Below, piece by piece: positions 44,614-53,978 of a stretch of 64,000 nucleotides of DNA. This DNA is from Phycisphaerales bacterium (GTDB lineage: Bacteria; Planctomycetota; Phycisphaerae; Phycisphaerales; UBA1924). The first letter of the stretch is position 1, and the number at the start of each line of letters is the position of its first letter. A program made the position numbers and the translations under genes. Location: the NCBI GenBank assembly GCA_020849615.1, contig JADLFW010000028.1, positions 124,001 through 188,000 on the forward strand, written 5' to 3'. Below the pieces are notes generated by a model. It did no database searches and was not told where the DNA came from. It was given only the letters and a program-made list of their open reading frames with translations.

Positions 44614-44725
44614 TCGCGCCCCCGCGATCAGTACTCACCGAATCGCTTTCTTCGACGCCGCCCGCACCGCGCGGGCGTCGTCGTTTTTGATCCCGCCGCG
44701 CCGCCCCGCGCAGCAACAATCGGCC

Positions 44726-45634
44726 ATGCCCGGCATCCTCATCGAGAACCAGCGCCTGCGCCTCCGCATCCTCCCCGCGATCGGCGCCGGCGCGGCCGAG
44801 TTCTCCCTCCGCTCGCCCCGCGGCGCCTGGCAGCCGATCTGGCGGCCCGCCCCCGAATCTCCATCCCACTTCAACGACCTCGCCTGCTATCTCCTCGCCC
44901 CCTGGAGCAACCGCATCGCCGCCGGACGATTCACCTTCGCCGGGCGGCAGATCCAGCTCCGCCCCGACTGGCTCGACGGCACCGCCATCCACGGCGTCGT
45001 GAAAGATCGCCCGTGGACTATCCTCGACCGCTCCCCGATCTCCGCCCGGCTCGCCTTCGAAAGCCATCGCCACGCCGACCTCAACTGGCCATGGCCGTTC
45101 GACGCTGCAGCCCGCTACGAACTCGATGAGCAATCACTCGAAGTCAAGCTCGCCATCACCAACCGCTCAGACTCCGCCATGCCCGCCGGGCTGGGGTTCC
45201 ACCCCTTCTTCATGCGCAGGCTCTGGAACGACCACGATGATGTCGCCATCCGCGCCTCGCTCGCGGGCCGCTACCCCGCCGCCGGCATGATCCCCACCGC
45301 CCCGGCCCGGGCCGATGAGGTCACCCGCCACCTCGCGGCGGGCCTGCCGCTCAGCACCCTCGACCTCGATGATGTCTTCGCCGGCTTCGACCCCGCCACC
45401 ACGATCACCTGGCCCGCCTCCGGCATCCGCGCCTCCTTCACGGTTTCACCCAACCTGAACCACACGGTCCTCTACTCCCCGCCCGCGCAGCCGCACTTCT
45501 GCCTCGAGCCCGTCAGCATGGTCAATGACGGGTTCAACCTGCTCGCCCGCAGCGCACCGGGAACGGGCGTCACCACGCTCGCGCCGGGCCAATCGCTGTC
45601 GGCGACCATGGCCATCCGCATCGATGCCCTGTGA
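44726..45634 (+). CDS. Aldose 1-epimerase (mutarotase) family protein
   Basis: A 302-residue beta-sandwich mutarotase. It begins ILIENQRLRLRILPAIGAGA and contains APWSNRIAAGRFTFAG, IHGVVKDRPW (active-site His region), PAGLGFHPFF (second His) and CLEPVSMVNDGFNL with the catalytic Glu. It interconverts alpha and beta anomers of hexoses or acts on a related sugar derivative. The start at ATG 44726 fits the family N-terminus. It stands 27 bases upstream of the EVE gene. Confidence 0.87.
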   Translation: MPGILIENQRLRLRILPAIGAGAAEFSLRSPRGAWQPIWRPAPESPSHFNDLACYLLAPWSNRIAAGRFTFAGRQIQLRPDWLDGTAIHGVVKDRPWTILDRSPISARLAFESHRHADLNWPWPFDAAARYELDEQSLEVKLAITNRSDSAMPAGLGFHPFFMRRLWNDHDDVAIRASLAGRYPAAGMIPTAPARADEVTRHLAAGLPLSTLDLDDVFAGFDPATTITWPASGIRASFTVSPNLNHTVLYSPPAQPHFCLEPVSMVNDGFNLLARSAPGTGVTTLAPGQSLSATMAIRIDAL

Positions 45635-45661
45635 TCCGGGCCCGGCCGCTACAGTCGGGCC

Positions 45662-46087
45662 ATGCCCACCTTCCTCCTCAAAACCGAGCCCTCCGAATAC
45701 AGCTTCGATGACCTCACCCGCGACAAGCGCGCCGCGTGGACCGGCGTTTCGAACAACACCGCGCTCGCGCACCTCCGGGCCATGCGCAAGGGTGATGAGG
45801 CCTTCATCTACCACACCGGCGATGAAAAGGCGATCGTCGGCCTCGCGCAGGTCATCAAGTCCGCGTACCAAGACCCGGAGCAGCCGGGCCTCAACCCCAA
45901 GGGCGAGCCGAAGTTCGCCGTGGTCGATCTCAAACCGCTGCGCAAGGCCCGGACGCCCATCACCCTCGCGCAGATCAAGGCCGACAAGCGCTTCGCCGCC
46001 TTCCCGCTCGTCACCCAGTCCCGCCTCAGCGTGATGCCCGTCCCGAGCGATATCGACACCGCGCTCCGCACGCTCGCCGGGCTGTAG
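45662..46087 (+). CDS. EVE domain-containing protein
   Basis: A 141-residue single-domain EVE (PUA-like) protein: TFLLKTEPSEYSFDDLTRDK, AAWTGVSNNTALAHLRAMRK, FIYHTGDEKAIVGLAQVIKS and FPLVTQSRLSVMPV are the family stretches. EVE domains read modified bases in nucleic acids; stand-alone versions such as this are widespread and their cellular role is unclear. The ATG at 45662 follows the mutarotase gene directly. Confidence 0.92.
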   Translation: MPTFLLKTEPSEYSFDDLTRDKRAAWTGVSNNTALAHLRAMRKGDEAFIYHTGDEKAIVGLAQVIKSAYQDPEQPGLNPKGEPKFAVVDLKPLRKARTPITLAQIKADKRFAAFPLVTQSRLSVMPVPSDIDTALRTLAGL

Positions 46088-46089
46088 GC

Positions 46090-46764
46090 CTACGCCGGCT
46101 TCGCGGTTTCCGGCTTGCGCTTCTGCAGCGCGGGCCCGTGCTCGAACGCCGGGACCGGGCACTGGTCGTTGAAGTAATGCAGGATCCAGTCGAGCTGGCC
46201 CGAGTCGTAGAGCCGCGAAAACACCTCGACCGCATCCGGGGCGTAGCGCGTCCCCGCGCCGGCGTGGATCTCGGCGAGTGCCCGCTTGGCGGCCTCCTCC
46301 CCCACCTCCTTGCGGTACGGGCGGATGCTCGTCATCGCGTCGAACGAGTCGATCACCGCGAAGTACCGCGGCAGGAGCGGGATACGGTCCCCCCCCAGCC
46401 GGTCGGGGTACCCCAGCCCATCGTGCCGCTCGTGGTGATGCCGCACAAGGTTGAGCACCACCGGATCATCGACTCCCATCTGCACGAGCCGCTCGTGGCC
46501 CAGCACCGTGTGCTGCTTCATCACCTCGAACTCATCATCCGTCAGCTTGCCGGGCTTCTGCAGCACCTCATCGGGGATGTCGATCTTGCCAAAGTCGTGC
46601 AGCGCCGCCGCCGTCGTCAGCCGCCCGATCGTGTCGTGATCGATCTTGGCCTCTTCGGCCATCGTCCGCAGGTACAGCACCACCCGCCAGGTGTGCGCGG
46701 CTGTGCTCGCATCCTTCAGCTCGATGATCTTCACCAGGGATTGGACGATCTCGGGGGACAGCAT
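46090..46764 (-). CDS. HD-GYP domain protein (putative cyclic-dinucleotide phosphodiesterase)
   Basis: A 224-residue stand-alone HD-GYP domain: HTWRV (24-28), HDFGKIDIP (56-64), HTVLGHE, HHHERHDGLGYP (carrying the HHExxDGxGYP motif) and DSFDAMTSIRPYR. The metal ligands and the GYP triad are present, so c-di-GMP or cGAMP hydrolysis is possible. It has no sensor or receiver domain of its own. The C-terminal 20 residues are basic. It converges on the EVE gene. Confidence 0.9.
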   Translation of the reverse strand: MLSPEIVQSLVKIIELKDASTAAHTWRVVLYLRTMAEEAKIDHDTIGRLTTAAALHDFGKIDIPDEVLQKPGKLTDDEFEVMKQHTVLGHERLVQMGVDDPVVLNLVRHHHERHDGLGYPDRLGGDRIPLLPRYFAVIDSFDAMTSIRPYRKEVGEEAAKRALAEIHAGAGTRYAPDAVEVFSRLYDSGQLDWILHYFNDQCPVPAFEHGPALQKRKPETAKPA

Positions 46765-46920
46765 CGCGTTCTGTGCAATCTCCGGGGGCGGGGTGGGGGC
46801 GGGGGCGGTGGGCCGGGCCGGGAAATCCCCGACCCATGCGTCAACTCTAACCCCTCCGGCCGGGCCCGCCCCTCGAATTCCCGATTCTTCCCCGCCCGAT
46901 AAGCCCTCGCTCCGCGCCGC

Positions 46921-47349
46921 TCACTTCGGGAGCGGCGCCAGGTCGGGCTCCACGAACCCCCGCTTGGCCTCCCACGTCATGATCCGCTCCCGCGTGTAGA
47001 ACACCCGCAGCTGCGTCCGGCACAACAGGTGCGGGTGCTGGCCCGCGAACGCCTCGAAGTCCTCGCCGGGCCCGTGGTTCCGCATCGCCGAATCGACCAG
47101 CCGCAGCCACGCCCGCGTCACCGTCTCGTGGTACCCGCGGTCGATCGCCTCCGGGGTGTTCTGGCCGGCGTTGAGCTTCTGGATCCCGGCCCGGACCGCC
47201 GAGATCGCCCCGTCGAGACCATCGCGCTTCAGCACGAGGTACGCCATGCGGATGTGGGCCAGGTGATTCCACGCCTCGTGCGGGATCGTGCACGCCTCGA
47301 ACGCCTCCAGGAACTCCGGGTCGGTCATCGCCGCCGTATCCATCGCCAT
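46921..47349 (-). CDS. Conserved hypothetical protein, all-helical
   Basis: A 142-residue soluble protein, predicted mostly helical, with conserved-looking positions FLEAFEACTIPHEAWNHLAH and IRMAYLVL followed by YHETVTRAWLRLVDSA. The HEAWNHLAHIR stretch recurs in a widespread uncharacterised bacterial family whose function is not known to me. It lies 18 bases upstream of the phosphatase gene on the same strand. Confidence 0.7.
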   Translation of the reverse strand: MAMDTAAMTDPEFLEAFEACTIPHEAWNHLAHIRMAYLVLKRDGLDGAISAVRAGIQKLNAGQNTPEAIDRGYHETVTRAWLRLVDSAMRNHGPGEDFEAFAGQHPHLLCRTQLRVFYTRERIMTWEAKRGFVEPDLAPLPK

Positions 47350-47367
47350 CCGGCGCCTCCGCGTATC

Positions 47368-48507
47368 TCAGGCCCGCAGCCGCACGAGCAGCACCGACTG
47401 GTCATCGGCCTGCGCGCCGTGGCCGCGCGCGATGCCCAAAATCGCATCCCGCAGCTCTTCGAGCGTCCCCCCGCCCCGGCTCCGCACCACCTCGCGGATC
47501 GCCGCCAGCCCCAGCTCCCGCCCGGCGGCGTTGCGCACCTCCATCAGCCCATCCGTGAACACCACGAGCGTGTCGCCGGGGGCGACCAGAACCTCTCCGG
47601 AGCAAAACACCTCCTCCGCCTCCACCCCCAGCGGCAGGTGCTCATTCGGCAGCTCCGTGACTTCCCCCGTCGCGGCCCGGTAGTGGTAGATCGGAAGGTG
47701 CCCCGCCAGCCCGTACTCGCCCCGCCCATCCGGGCCGACGCGGATGATCGCCATCGTCGCGAACATCTCCGGCCTCGTCAGCTCCGCGAGCACGACGTTG
47801 AGATCGGTGAGAAGACGATCAACGGGCGGGGAGGAGCGCAGCAGGGTCCGGGCCGAGCTCTTGACCATCCCCATCACGATCCCCGCGCCCACCCCGTGCC
47901 CCGACACATCGGCCAGCAGGACGTCCACCTCGCCGCCGCGCACCACCGCGTCGATCAGGTCGCCTCCCATCGACCTCGACGGCGCGGAGGTGCCCAGCAC
48001 CTCGATCGGCCCGGCCCGCAGCGCGATCTCCGGCACCAGCGCCCGGTGGATCCGGGCCGCGATGTCGAGCTCGGCCCGGTACCGCTCGGTTTGACGCTCC
48101 ATCCCCCGCGCAAACCGCACCATGAGGATGTACCCCACGACGATGCTCGCCAAGATCAGGATCGCGTACAGCGTGCGGTGCCCCGCGACCGCGTCGGGCC
48201 CGGCCCGGCCGATCAGCCCGTTGCGGGCCAGGAGCACGAAGAGGATCCACGGCCCGAAGGCCTGCAGCGGGATGATGATCGCCAGCCACCAGAAGCGCCG
48301 GAAGATGAACGTCGCGGCCCACGCCGTCGAGATCGCCCCCGCGACCAGCGCTGCGGCCACCGCCTGCCGCCAGTCGCCCGGCACGGGCTGTACAAGCTGG
48401 ATGAGGAGCCCGATCGGCGCGAACGTGAAGAACACGGCGACCAGCACCATCCGCGCTTCGGATGGCCGGATCTCCCGGGCCGGGCGTTGGTTCCGGTCGG
48501 CTGACAC
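47368..48507 (-). CDS. Membrane-bound SpoIIE/RsbU-type phosphatase
   Basis: A 379-residue protein. Four hydrophobic segments (about 19-134, e.g. MVLVAVFFTFAPIGLLIQLV) form an N-terminal membrane sensor. A short linker with ARIHRALVPEI leads into a PP2C/SpoIIE phosphatase (about 160-378) with SMGGDLIDAVVRGGEVDVLL, DVSGHGVGAGIVMGMVK, DTLVVFTDGLMEVRNAAGRE and DDQSVLLV. Such enzymes act on STAS anti-anti-sigma proteins; the partner is not in the window. The start is GTG at 48507. Confidence 0.88.
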   Translation of the reverse strand: MSADRNQRPAREIRPSEARMVLVAVFFTFAPIGLLIQLVQPVPGDWRQAVAAALVAGAISTAWAATFIFRRFWWLAIIIPLQAFGPWILFVLLARNGLIGRAGPDAVAGHRTLYAILILASIVVGYILMVRFARGMERQTERYRAELDIAARIHRALVPEIALRAGPIEVLGTSAPSRSMGGDLIDAVVRGGEVDVLLADVSGHGVGAGIVMGMVKSSARTLLRSSPPVDRLLTDLNVVLAELTRPEMFATMAIIRVGPDGRGEYGLAGHLPIYHYRAATGEVTELPNEHLPLGVEAEEVFCSGEVLVAPGDTLVVFTDGLMEVRNAAGRELGLAAIREVVRSRGGGTLEELRDAILGIARGHGAQADDQSVLLVRLRA

Positions 48508-48555
48508 GCGGCAGAGCGTACCGAGCGAGTCCCGATGCCGTCGAGCAACACACGA

Positions 48556-49749
48556 TTACCGCCCGCGCGCAATATCCGTCAGCACATCCGCCTGATGGTC
48601 CGCGTGGTAGCTGCTCCGCACCAGCGGGCCGCTCTCCACCACCTTGAACCCCGCCCGCAGCCCCTCGGCCTTGAACATCGCGAACTGCTCGGGTGTCACC
48701 CACCGGTCGATCGGCAGGTGGTTCCGCGTCGGCTGCAGGTACTGCCCGATCGTCAGGATGTCGCAGCCCCCGAAGGCACCGGGGACTGGGCACTGGGCAC
48801 TGGTGACAGAAGCTCCGGTCGCGGATCCCGGGCGCGGGTCCCCCCCCAGTGCCCGATGCCCAGTGCCCGATGCCTTCGTCCGCGCCTGCACCTCTTCCAC
48901 CAGCGCCACCACCTCCTCATCGCGCTCCCCGATCCCCACCATGATCCCCGTCTTGGCGACCCCCCCCTGCTCCTTCACCCGCCGCAGCAGCTCCAGCGAC
49001 CGGTCGAACTTCGCGCTGGGCCTCACCGCCGGGTACATCCGCCGCACCGTCTCCAGGTTGTGGTTGATGATGTGCGGCCGCGCATCGATCACCATCTGCA
49101 GCGCGGGCCAGTTGCCCTCAAAGTCCGGGATCAGCACCTCGATCGACATCTCCGGGCACAACTCCCTCGTCCGGATGATCGTCTCCGCCCACACCCCCGC
49201 GCCGCCATCGGCCAGCTCATCGCGGTTCACGCTCGTGATCACCACGTGCTTCAGCTTCATCAGCGCCAGGCTCTCGGCCACCCGCCGCGGCTCATCCTTG
49301 TCCAGCGTGCCGGGCCGGCCCGTCTTCACATTGCAGAACCCGCACGCCCGCGTGCACGTGTCCCCCAGGATCATGATCGTCGCCACACCCCGGGCCCAGC
49401 ACTCCCCCATGTTGGGACACCCGGCCTCCTCGCAGACCGTGTGCAGCCGGTGGTGGTCCATGATCCCCTTGAGCCGCTGATACCCCACCCCGCCCGGCAC
49501 CTTGGCCTTCAGCCACGCCGGCTTCTTCTTGGGGGTCAGGTGCTCCGGCTCGCCGGGCCTGTTGTTCAGGATCATCCCGCTCAGGCTCAGCACCGGCGGA
49601 TCCACCCGCTTCAGCGGATCCCCCCCCAGCGGGCGGGGGTGCCGGGCCAGGGTCCGGGCGATCCCGGAAGCCCCCACCGCCGAATGCGCAGGAACGGCCG
49701 ATCCGCCGGGGTGGTCGGGGGTCTCAGGATGCTCAGCGCTGCCCATCAT
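48556..49749 (-). CDS. lipA: Lipoyl synthase with in-frame palindromic repeat insertion
   Basis: Radical-SAM lipoyl synthase, inserting sulfur into octanoyl groups of 2-oxoacid dehydrogenases. It has the auxiliary-cluster motif CEEAGCPNMGEC and the SAM-cluster motif CTRACGFCNV (CxxxCxxC), followed by FEGNWPALQMVIDARPHIIN and TIGQYLQPTRNHLPI. About 35 extra residues (KASGTGHRALGGDPRP to QCPVPGAFGG) are inserted between VEEVQART and CDILTIGQYLQP; they come from a palindromic repeat. The N-terminus has a 57-residue low-complexity extension before MILNNRPG. Adjacent ATGs at 49749 and 49746 are the likely start. Confidence 0.92.
   Translation of the reverse strand: MMGSAEHPETPDHPGGSAVPAHSAVGASGIARTLARHPRPLGGDPLKRVDPPVLSLSGMILNNRPGEPEHLTPKKKPAWLKAKVPGGVGYQRLKGIMDHHRLHTVCEEAGCPNMGECWARGVATIMILGDTCTRACGFCNVKTGRPGTLDKDEPRRVAESLALMKLKHVVITSVNRDELADGGAGVWAETIIRTRELCPEMSIEVLIPDFEGNWPALQMVIDARPHIINHNLETVRRMYPAVRPSAKFDRSLELLRRVKEQGGVAKTGIMVGIGERDEEVVALVEEVQARTKASGTGHRALGGDPRPGSATGASVTSAQCPVPGAFGGCDILTIGQYLQPTRNHLPIDRWVTPEQFAMFKAEGLRAGFKVVESGPLVRSSYHADHQADVLTDIARGR
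48771..48878. repeat. Palindromic repeat element inside lipA
   Basis: Two 33-base arms (about 48771-48803 and 48845-48877) are inverted copies with about 4 mismatches; each begins CGAAGGCA and contains tandem GGGCACTGG units. The centre is about 41 bases. The element is about 107 bases and looks like an intergenic REP/MITE-like insertion that entered lipA and kept the frame, adding about 35 residues. Confidence 0.7.
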
Positions 49750-49974
49750 GGAAGTTCCACTGGAGCCGGGGGTTCGGGCCAAGTGTAGTCCGCGGCCGAT
49801 CGGCTTCCGCCGCCTCCCGCAATCGCCCCCGCACCGCCCTCCTCCACGCCGCCGCACCGGGCCAAAATGGCCATCGAGGTTCAACCCCATGCCCCGCCGC
49901 GGTCGATGCTCCCCGTCCGGAAACAACCCGCAGCGCACACGGTGCGCGAACCAGAGCGGGCCGGGAGGTGTAGT

Positions 49975-50002
49975 TTGACAGCCGCGCCGGCGGTGCTAGG
50001 GT
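49975..50002 (+). promoter_or_regulatory. Sigma-70-type promoter of the exopolysaccharide operon
   Basis: TTGACA (49975-49980) and TAGGGT (49997-50002) with a 16-base spacer. Transcription would start near 50009 and leave a leader of about 190 bases before the first gene at 50198. The leader contains a small hairpin, GTACT (50079-50083) with AGTAC (50091-50095), and further purine/pyrimidine-rich stretches; no riboswitch class is recognised. Confidence 0.6.
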
Positions 50003-50197
50003 GAAGTCTCTTGTTGGTAGGGACTAAGGAACGGAACGAAGCTACCCTCGTCCTTTCCTTGGCCCGTACTGGTTCAAAGTACTGACCCTCGACAGCCGAA
50101 TCTCCGATTCCCCGCAGCCCCGGCCCGGCTCGCGGCGCAGAGAAGACTCGAAGCGGGCGCTTCGCCCGTGCCAGACCGATACAGGAGCGAGCCCGAC

Positions 50198-51820
50198 GTG
50201 CATACCCGCCTACAAACCCCGGCCCGGCCGACACTTCCGAAAAGCGCCCGACTGATCGCCCTGGCCGCAGGGACGGCCGGCGCTGCCATGCTCTCGGGCT
50301 GCTCGATCGATTCCTTCTTTGATCAGAGCGTGACGGGCCGCTGGGAGCGCACCGCGACCAGCGCCCCCATCCTCGAGCGCCTCACCACCATCGAGGACCA
50401 GCGCGGCGAATACGTCGAGCTCAGCGATGTCACCCCCGAAGACCTGATCCCCGCTCCCAAGGAGTACCGGATCAGCCCCGGCGACTTCATCAACATCGCC
50501 ATGTACGACCTCGTCATCCGCGGCGGCGTCGAGCCCGTCCAGAAGCAGGTCGACACCCGCGGCGTCATCGAACTCCCCTTCCTCGGACAGATCGCCGTCG
50601 TCGGCAAGACCGCCGAGCAGGCCAAGGACCTCATCCAGGAGGCCATGAAGCGCTTCGTCGGGCCCAACCCCCAGGCCACCGTCGAGGTCGTCCAGCAGCG
50701 CCAGCAGACCTTCACCATGCTCGGCGCCGTCGGCCAGCCGGGCCCGTACTTCATCCCCACCGCCGAGTACCGCCTCCTCGAGGCCCTCACCGCCTCCGGC
50801 CAGTTCAACGACTCCATCGAAGAGCTCTACGTCATCCGCCAGATCTCCCTCAGCGATCAGCTCAACATCCACCCGCCCACCGGCCAGCCGACCGGGCCCG
50901 CGGTGACGCTCCCCGACTCCCTGCCGGGCCAGCCCGCCCCGACCCCGCCCGCACCGGCGCCCCAGCCCGGCGATCCCAAGCTGATCGATCTCATCGATGA
51001 ACTCTCCAAGCCGGGCGATCAGACCCCGCCCGCGCAGCCCGCTCCCGCTCAACCCCAGCCCGCGGAGCCGCCGAAGAACCCCGGCGCCCCCTCCGTGATG
51101 GCCTCGGGCGCCTCGCGTCCCGCCCGCCTCCACCGAGATGACCCGCCGCCCGTCGACCTCGTTGATTCCAGCCGCCCCGCGGCCCAGCCCGCCGCCTCCC
51201 CGCAGCCCGGCCCGTCAACGGGCCAGGGCACCACGTGGATGTTCCTTGATGGCAAGTGGGTCCCGGTCGGCCGTCGCGATGTGATCATGCCGGGCGGAGA
51301 ACCCGGCGCGGCCGGCAGCGACATGGTGACGCAGCGCGTCATCCGCGTCCCCTTGGACCCGCTGCTGGCCGGCGATTCCAAGTACAACATCATCGTCCGC
51401 CCGGGCGACATCATCCGCGTCCCGCCCCCGCAGCTGGGCAACATCTACATCGCGGGCCAGGTCAACCGGCCCGGCGTCTACAGCCTCCCCAGCGAGGGCC
51501 GCCTCACGCTGCTGCGGCTCGTCGACGCCGCGGGCGGCCTCGGCGGCCTCGGTGTCCCCGAGCGCGTCGAGCTCACGCGCATGGTCGGCAAGAACCGCCA
51601 GGCCACCATCAGCCTCGACCTCCGGGCCATCGCCGAGATGACCCAGCCCGACATCTACCTCAAGCCCGACGACCGCATCAACGTCGGCACCAACTTCTGG
51701 GCCTACCCCGTGGCCGTCCTCCGCTCCGGCTTCCGCGCCACCTACGGCTTCGGCTTCGTGCTCGACCGCAACTTCGATGATGAAGTGTTCGGGTATCAGA
51801 ACTTCAACAACGGGTTCTAG
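50198..51820 (+). CDS. Wza-like polysaccharide export lipoprotein
   Basis: A 540-residue outer-membrane polysaccharide-export protein. The signal peptide ends in lipobox LSGC (Cys 35). A polysaccharide-export domain is at about 100-200 (YRISPGDFINIAMYDLVIRG, then VEVVQQRQQTFTMLGAVGQP). A Pro/Ala-rich linker of about 160 residues follows, then a second SLBB repeat (LGNIYIAGQVNRPGVYSLPS). It should form the outer-membrane channel for the exopolysaccharide made by this operon. GTG at 50198 (AGGAG 10 bases upstream) is preferred over GTG at 50168 because it gives a normal signal peptide. Confidence 0.9.
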   Translation: MHTRLQTPARPTLPKSARLIALAAGTAGAAMLSGCSIDSFFDQSVTGRWERTATSAPILERLTTIEDQRGEYVELSDVTPEDLIPAPKEYRISPGDFINIAMYDLVIRGGVEPVQKQVDTRGVIELPFLGQIAVVGKTAEQAKDLIQEAMKRFVGPNPQATVEVVQQRQQTFTMLGAVGQPGPYFIPTAEYRLLEALTASGQFNDSIEELYVIRQISLSDQLNIHPPTGQPTGPAVTLPDSLPGQPAPTPPAPAPQPGDPKLIDLIDELSKPGDQTPPAQPAPAQPQPAEPPKNPGAPSVMASGASRPARLHRDDPPPVDLVDSSRPAAQPAASPQPGPSTGQGTTWMFLDGKWVPVGRRDVIMPGGEPGAAGSDMVTQRVIRVPLDPLLAGDSKYNIIVRPGDIIRVPPPQLGNIYIAGQVNRPGVYSLPSEGRLTLLRLVDAAGGLGGLGVPERVELTRMVGKNRQATISLDLRAIAEMTQPDIYLKPDDRINVGTNFWAYPVAVLRSGFRATYGFGFVLDRNFDDEVFGYQNFNNGF

Positions 51821-52016
51821 CCGGGCCTCTCCCGCGTGAACTCGCGGAAGTCCCGGGCGTAGTATCCCTGCCCGGGCCAACGCGCAGATTTCGCCGACTC
51901 CGCCGCCGCGGCGGGTGGCACACCAGAACCTCTTTGAAAGCCCGCAACCACGGGTTCAAGGCTGGGAAGACGTGACGACGGTTTCAGGAACAACCCCTGC
52001 ACCCGCCCGGGCTTCG

Positions 52017-52958
52017 ATGTCCACCCCCGACCCACGCCAACCCGGAACCCGGAACTCCCCGCTGATCCTCGGCCTGGTCACCCCGGCCGGCGCGGTGATG
52101 AGCGGCTTCCTCGCCATCGCGTTCATCGCGGTCTTCTACCGCTGGATCTGGACGCAGCACCTCATTTCCGCCGGCTCGCTCCAGGACTGGGGCCACGCCT
52201 ACGCGATCCCGTTCATCAGCCTCTACCTCCTGTGGCAGAACCGCGAGGAGTTCGCCAAGGTCCGCAAGGCCGCCTTCTGGCCCGGCCTCGCGCCCCTCCT
52301 CCTGGGCATCGTCGCGTACTTCTTCTGCATCGTGGGCATCAAGAACCACATGCTGCAGGGGTTCTCGATGATCCTGACCCTCTTCGGGGTCGCCCTGCTG
52401 ATGCTGGGCCCGGCCGCGATGCGGTTCCTCTTCCTGCCCATCGCCTACCTGGCCTTCGCGGTCACGATCTCCGAGATTATCATGATCCGGGTCACGTTCC
52501 AGATGAAGCTCCTCGCCGCGCAGGGCGCGTGGTTCCTCCTCAGCATCGCCGGCGCTGTGCTCGACTTCCAGACCGATCTCCGCGGCAACGTCCTGGAGAT
52601 CGTGACCTCCCAGGGCAAGATCATCCCCCTCGACGTCGCCGAGGCCTGCTCCGGCGTCCGCATGGTCATCGCCTTCGTCGCCCTCGGCGCCGCCGTCGCC
52701 CTCATCTCCTGCCGCGAGTGGTGGCAGCGGGCCGCCCTGCTCGTCATGGCCGTCCCCGTCGCCCTGCTCATGAACATCATCCGCGTCGCCCTCCTCGGCG
52801 TGCTCTCCCTCATCGATCCGGGCCTGGCCGAGGGCGACGCCCACATGCTCATCGGCACGCTCCTGCTCATCCCGGGCCTCGGGCTCTTCATGGCGGTCGT
52901 CTGGTCGCTCAACCGCATGATGGGCCCGGCCGGGCCCGCGCCTGGAGCCAAACCATGA
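52017..52958 (+). CDS. Exosortase (EpsH/XrtA-type membrane transpeptidase)
   Basis: A 313-residue membrane enzyme with about eight hydrophobic segments and all three exosortase active-site residues: Cys211 in VAEACSGVRMVIAF, Arg256 in LMNIIRVALLG and His276 in DAHMLIGTLLLIPGLGL. Exosortases cut C-terminal sorting signals such as PEP-CTERM on exported proteins. The start is uncertain (ATG 52017; GTGs at 51972 and 51915 are possible). The ATGA overlap with the EpsI-like gene is standard for the pair. The nearest homologous organisation is the planctomycete exopolysaccharide locus type; the exosortase subclass is not assigned. Confidence 0.92.
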   Translation: MSTPDPRQPGTRNSPLILGLVTPAGAVMSGFLAIAFIAVFYRWIWTQHLISAGSLQDWGHAYAIPFISLYLLWQNREEFAKVRKAAFWPGLAPLLLGIVAYFFCIVGIKNHMLQGFSMILTLFGVALLMLGPAAMRFLFLPIAYLAFAVTISEIIMIRVTFQMKLLAAQGAWFLLSIAGAVLDFQTDLRGNVLEIVTSQGKIIPLDVAEACSGVRMVIAFVALGAAVALISCREWWQRAALLVMAVPVALLMNIIRVALLGVLSLIDPGLAEGDAHMLIGTLLLIPGLGLFMAVVWSLNRMMGPAGPAPGAKP

Positions 52959-53842
52959 GCACGGCGTCCCGCGGCCTCAAGAGCCCGGCGTTCATCGTCG
53001 CGATGACGGTGATGGTGCTGGCGGCGGTCGGCATGAGCGCGGGCATCCGCGCCATGGGCATCTACCTCCGCAAGCTCCCCATCTACGCCCCCGAAGGCCG
53101 CGAGCTCCGCGCCCTGCCCACCGAGACGGAAAACTGGATCCGCGAGGGCTCCGACCGCATCGAGGAGGCCGAGACCGAGGCCACCCTGGGCACCAAGAAC
53201 TACGTCACCCGCGTCTACGTCATGAAGAAGCCCCCCGAGGGCAAGCAGCGCATCGCCGTCGAGCTGCACTGCGCGTACTACACCGGCATGATCGACACCG
53301 TCCCCCACGTCCCCGACCGCTGCTTCGTCGGCGGCGGCATGCAGATCTCCCAGGCCGCCGATGTCATCCCCATCCCCCTCGACTCCTCCCGCTGGACCCT
53401 CGACAACTTCGTCCCCGACGACCTCAAGGGCCGCATCTACCGGGCCCGGCTCGGCAAGTTCTCCAATCGCCCCGGCTCCATGGTGCGCCTCCCCCGGGAT
53501 GCCCAGGACACCCGCTTCATGGCCGGGGCCTACAAGACCCCGTCGGGCCAGCCCATCACCGCCGGCTACTTCTTCATCGCCAACGGCGGCACCGTCGCCC
53601 GGGCCGAGGAGGTCCGCCTCCTGGCCTTCGACCTCAAGGCCGACTACGCGTACTACCTGAAGGTGCAGTTCAACACCGCGGGCGGCGAGACCCCCGAAGA
53701 GCTGGCCCGGCTCGCCGCCAGCCTGCTCGATGACCTCTACGGCGAAATCATGCGCTGCGTCCCCGACTGGGTGGAGGTCCAGCAGGGGATGTACCCCGCC
53801 GACAACCCCCGGCGCCCCGGGACCGGCGAGGGCCGCGGCTGA
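52955..53842 (+). CDS. EpsI-like exosortase-associated protein
   Basis: A 295-residue protein with an N-terminal membrane anchor (about 11-34, FIVAMTVMVLAAVGMSAG) and a periplasmic EpsI (DUF3485-like) domain: LPTETENWIREGSD, IAVELHCAYYTGM, then HVPDRCFVGGGMQ (the conserved Cys of EpsI) and VQFNTAGGETPEELARLAAS. EpsI-type proteins accompany exosortases and are needed for extracellular polysaccharide, though their chemical role is unclear. The ATG overlaps the exosortase stop by 4 bases. Confidence 0.85.
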   Translation: MSTASRGLKSPAFIVAMTVMVLAAVGMSAGIRAMGIYLRKLPIYAPEGRELRALPTETENWIREGSDRIEEAETEATLGTKNYVTRVYVMKKPPEGKQRIAVELHCAYYTGMIDTVPHVPDRCFVGGGMQISQAADVIPIPLDSSRWTLDNFVPDDLKGRIYRARLGKFSNRPGSMVRLPRDAQDTRFMAGAYKTPSGQPITAGYFFIANGGTVARAEEVRLLAFDLKADYAYYLKVQFNTAGGETPEELARLAASLLDDLYGEIMRCVPDWVEVQQGMYPADNPRRPGTGEGRG

Positions 53843-53978
53843 CGCGCGGCGCAAAGCACCGCCGGGCCCGCGCGGGCCGGGCGCACGGATCGGACAACGG
53901 CGGGCCCGGATGCACCGGGCCGGGCCGCGGAACGGACAGAACCCCCGGGGACGATCCCGGCGATGGCGGAGGTCGAGG

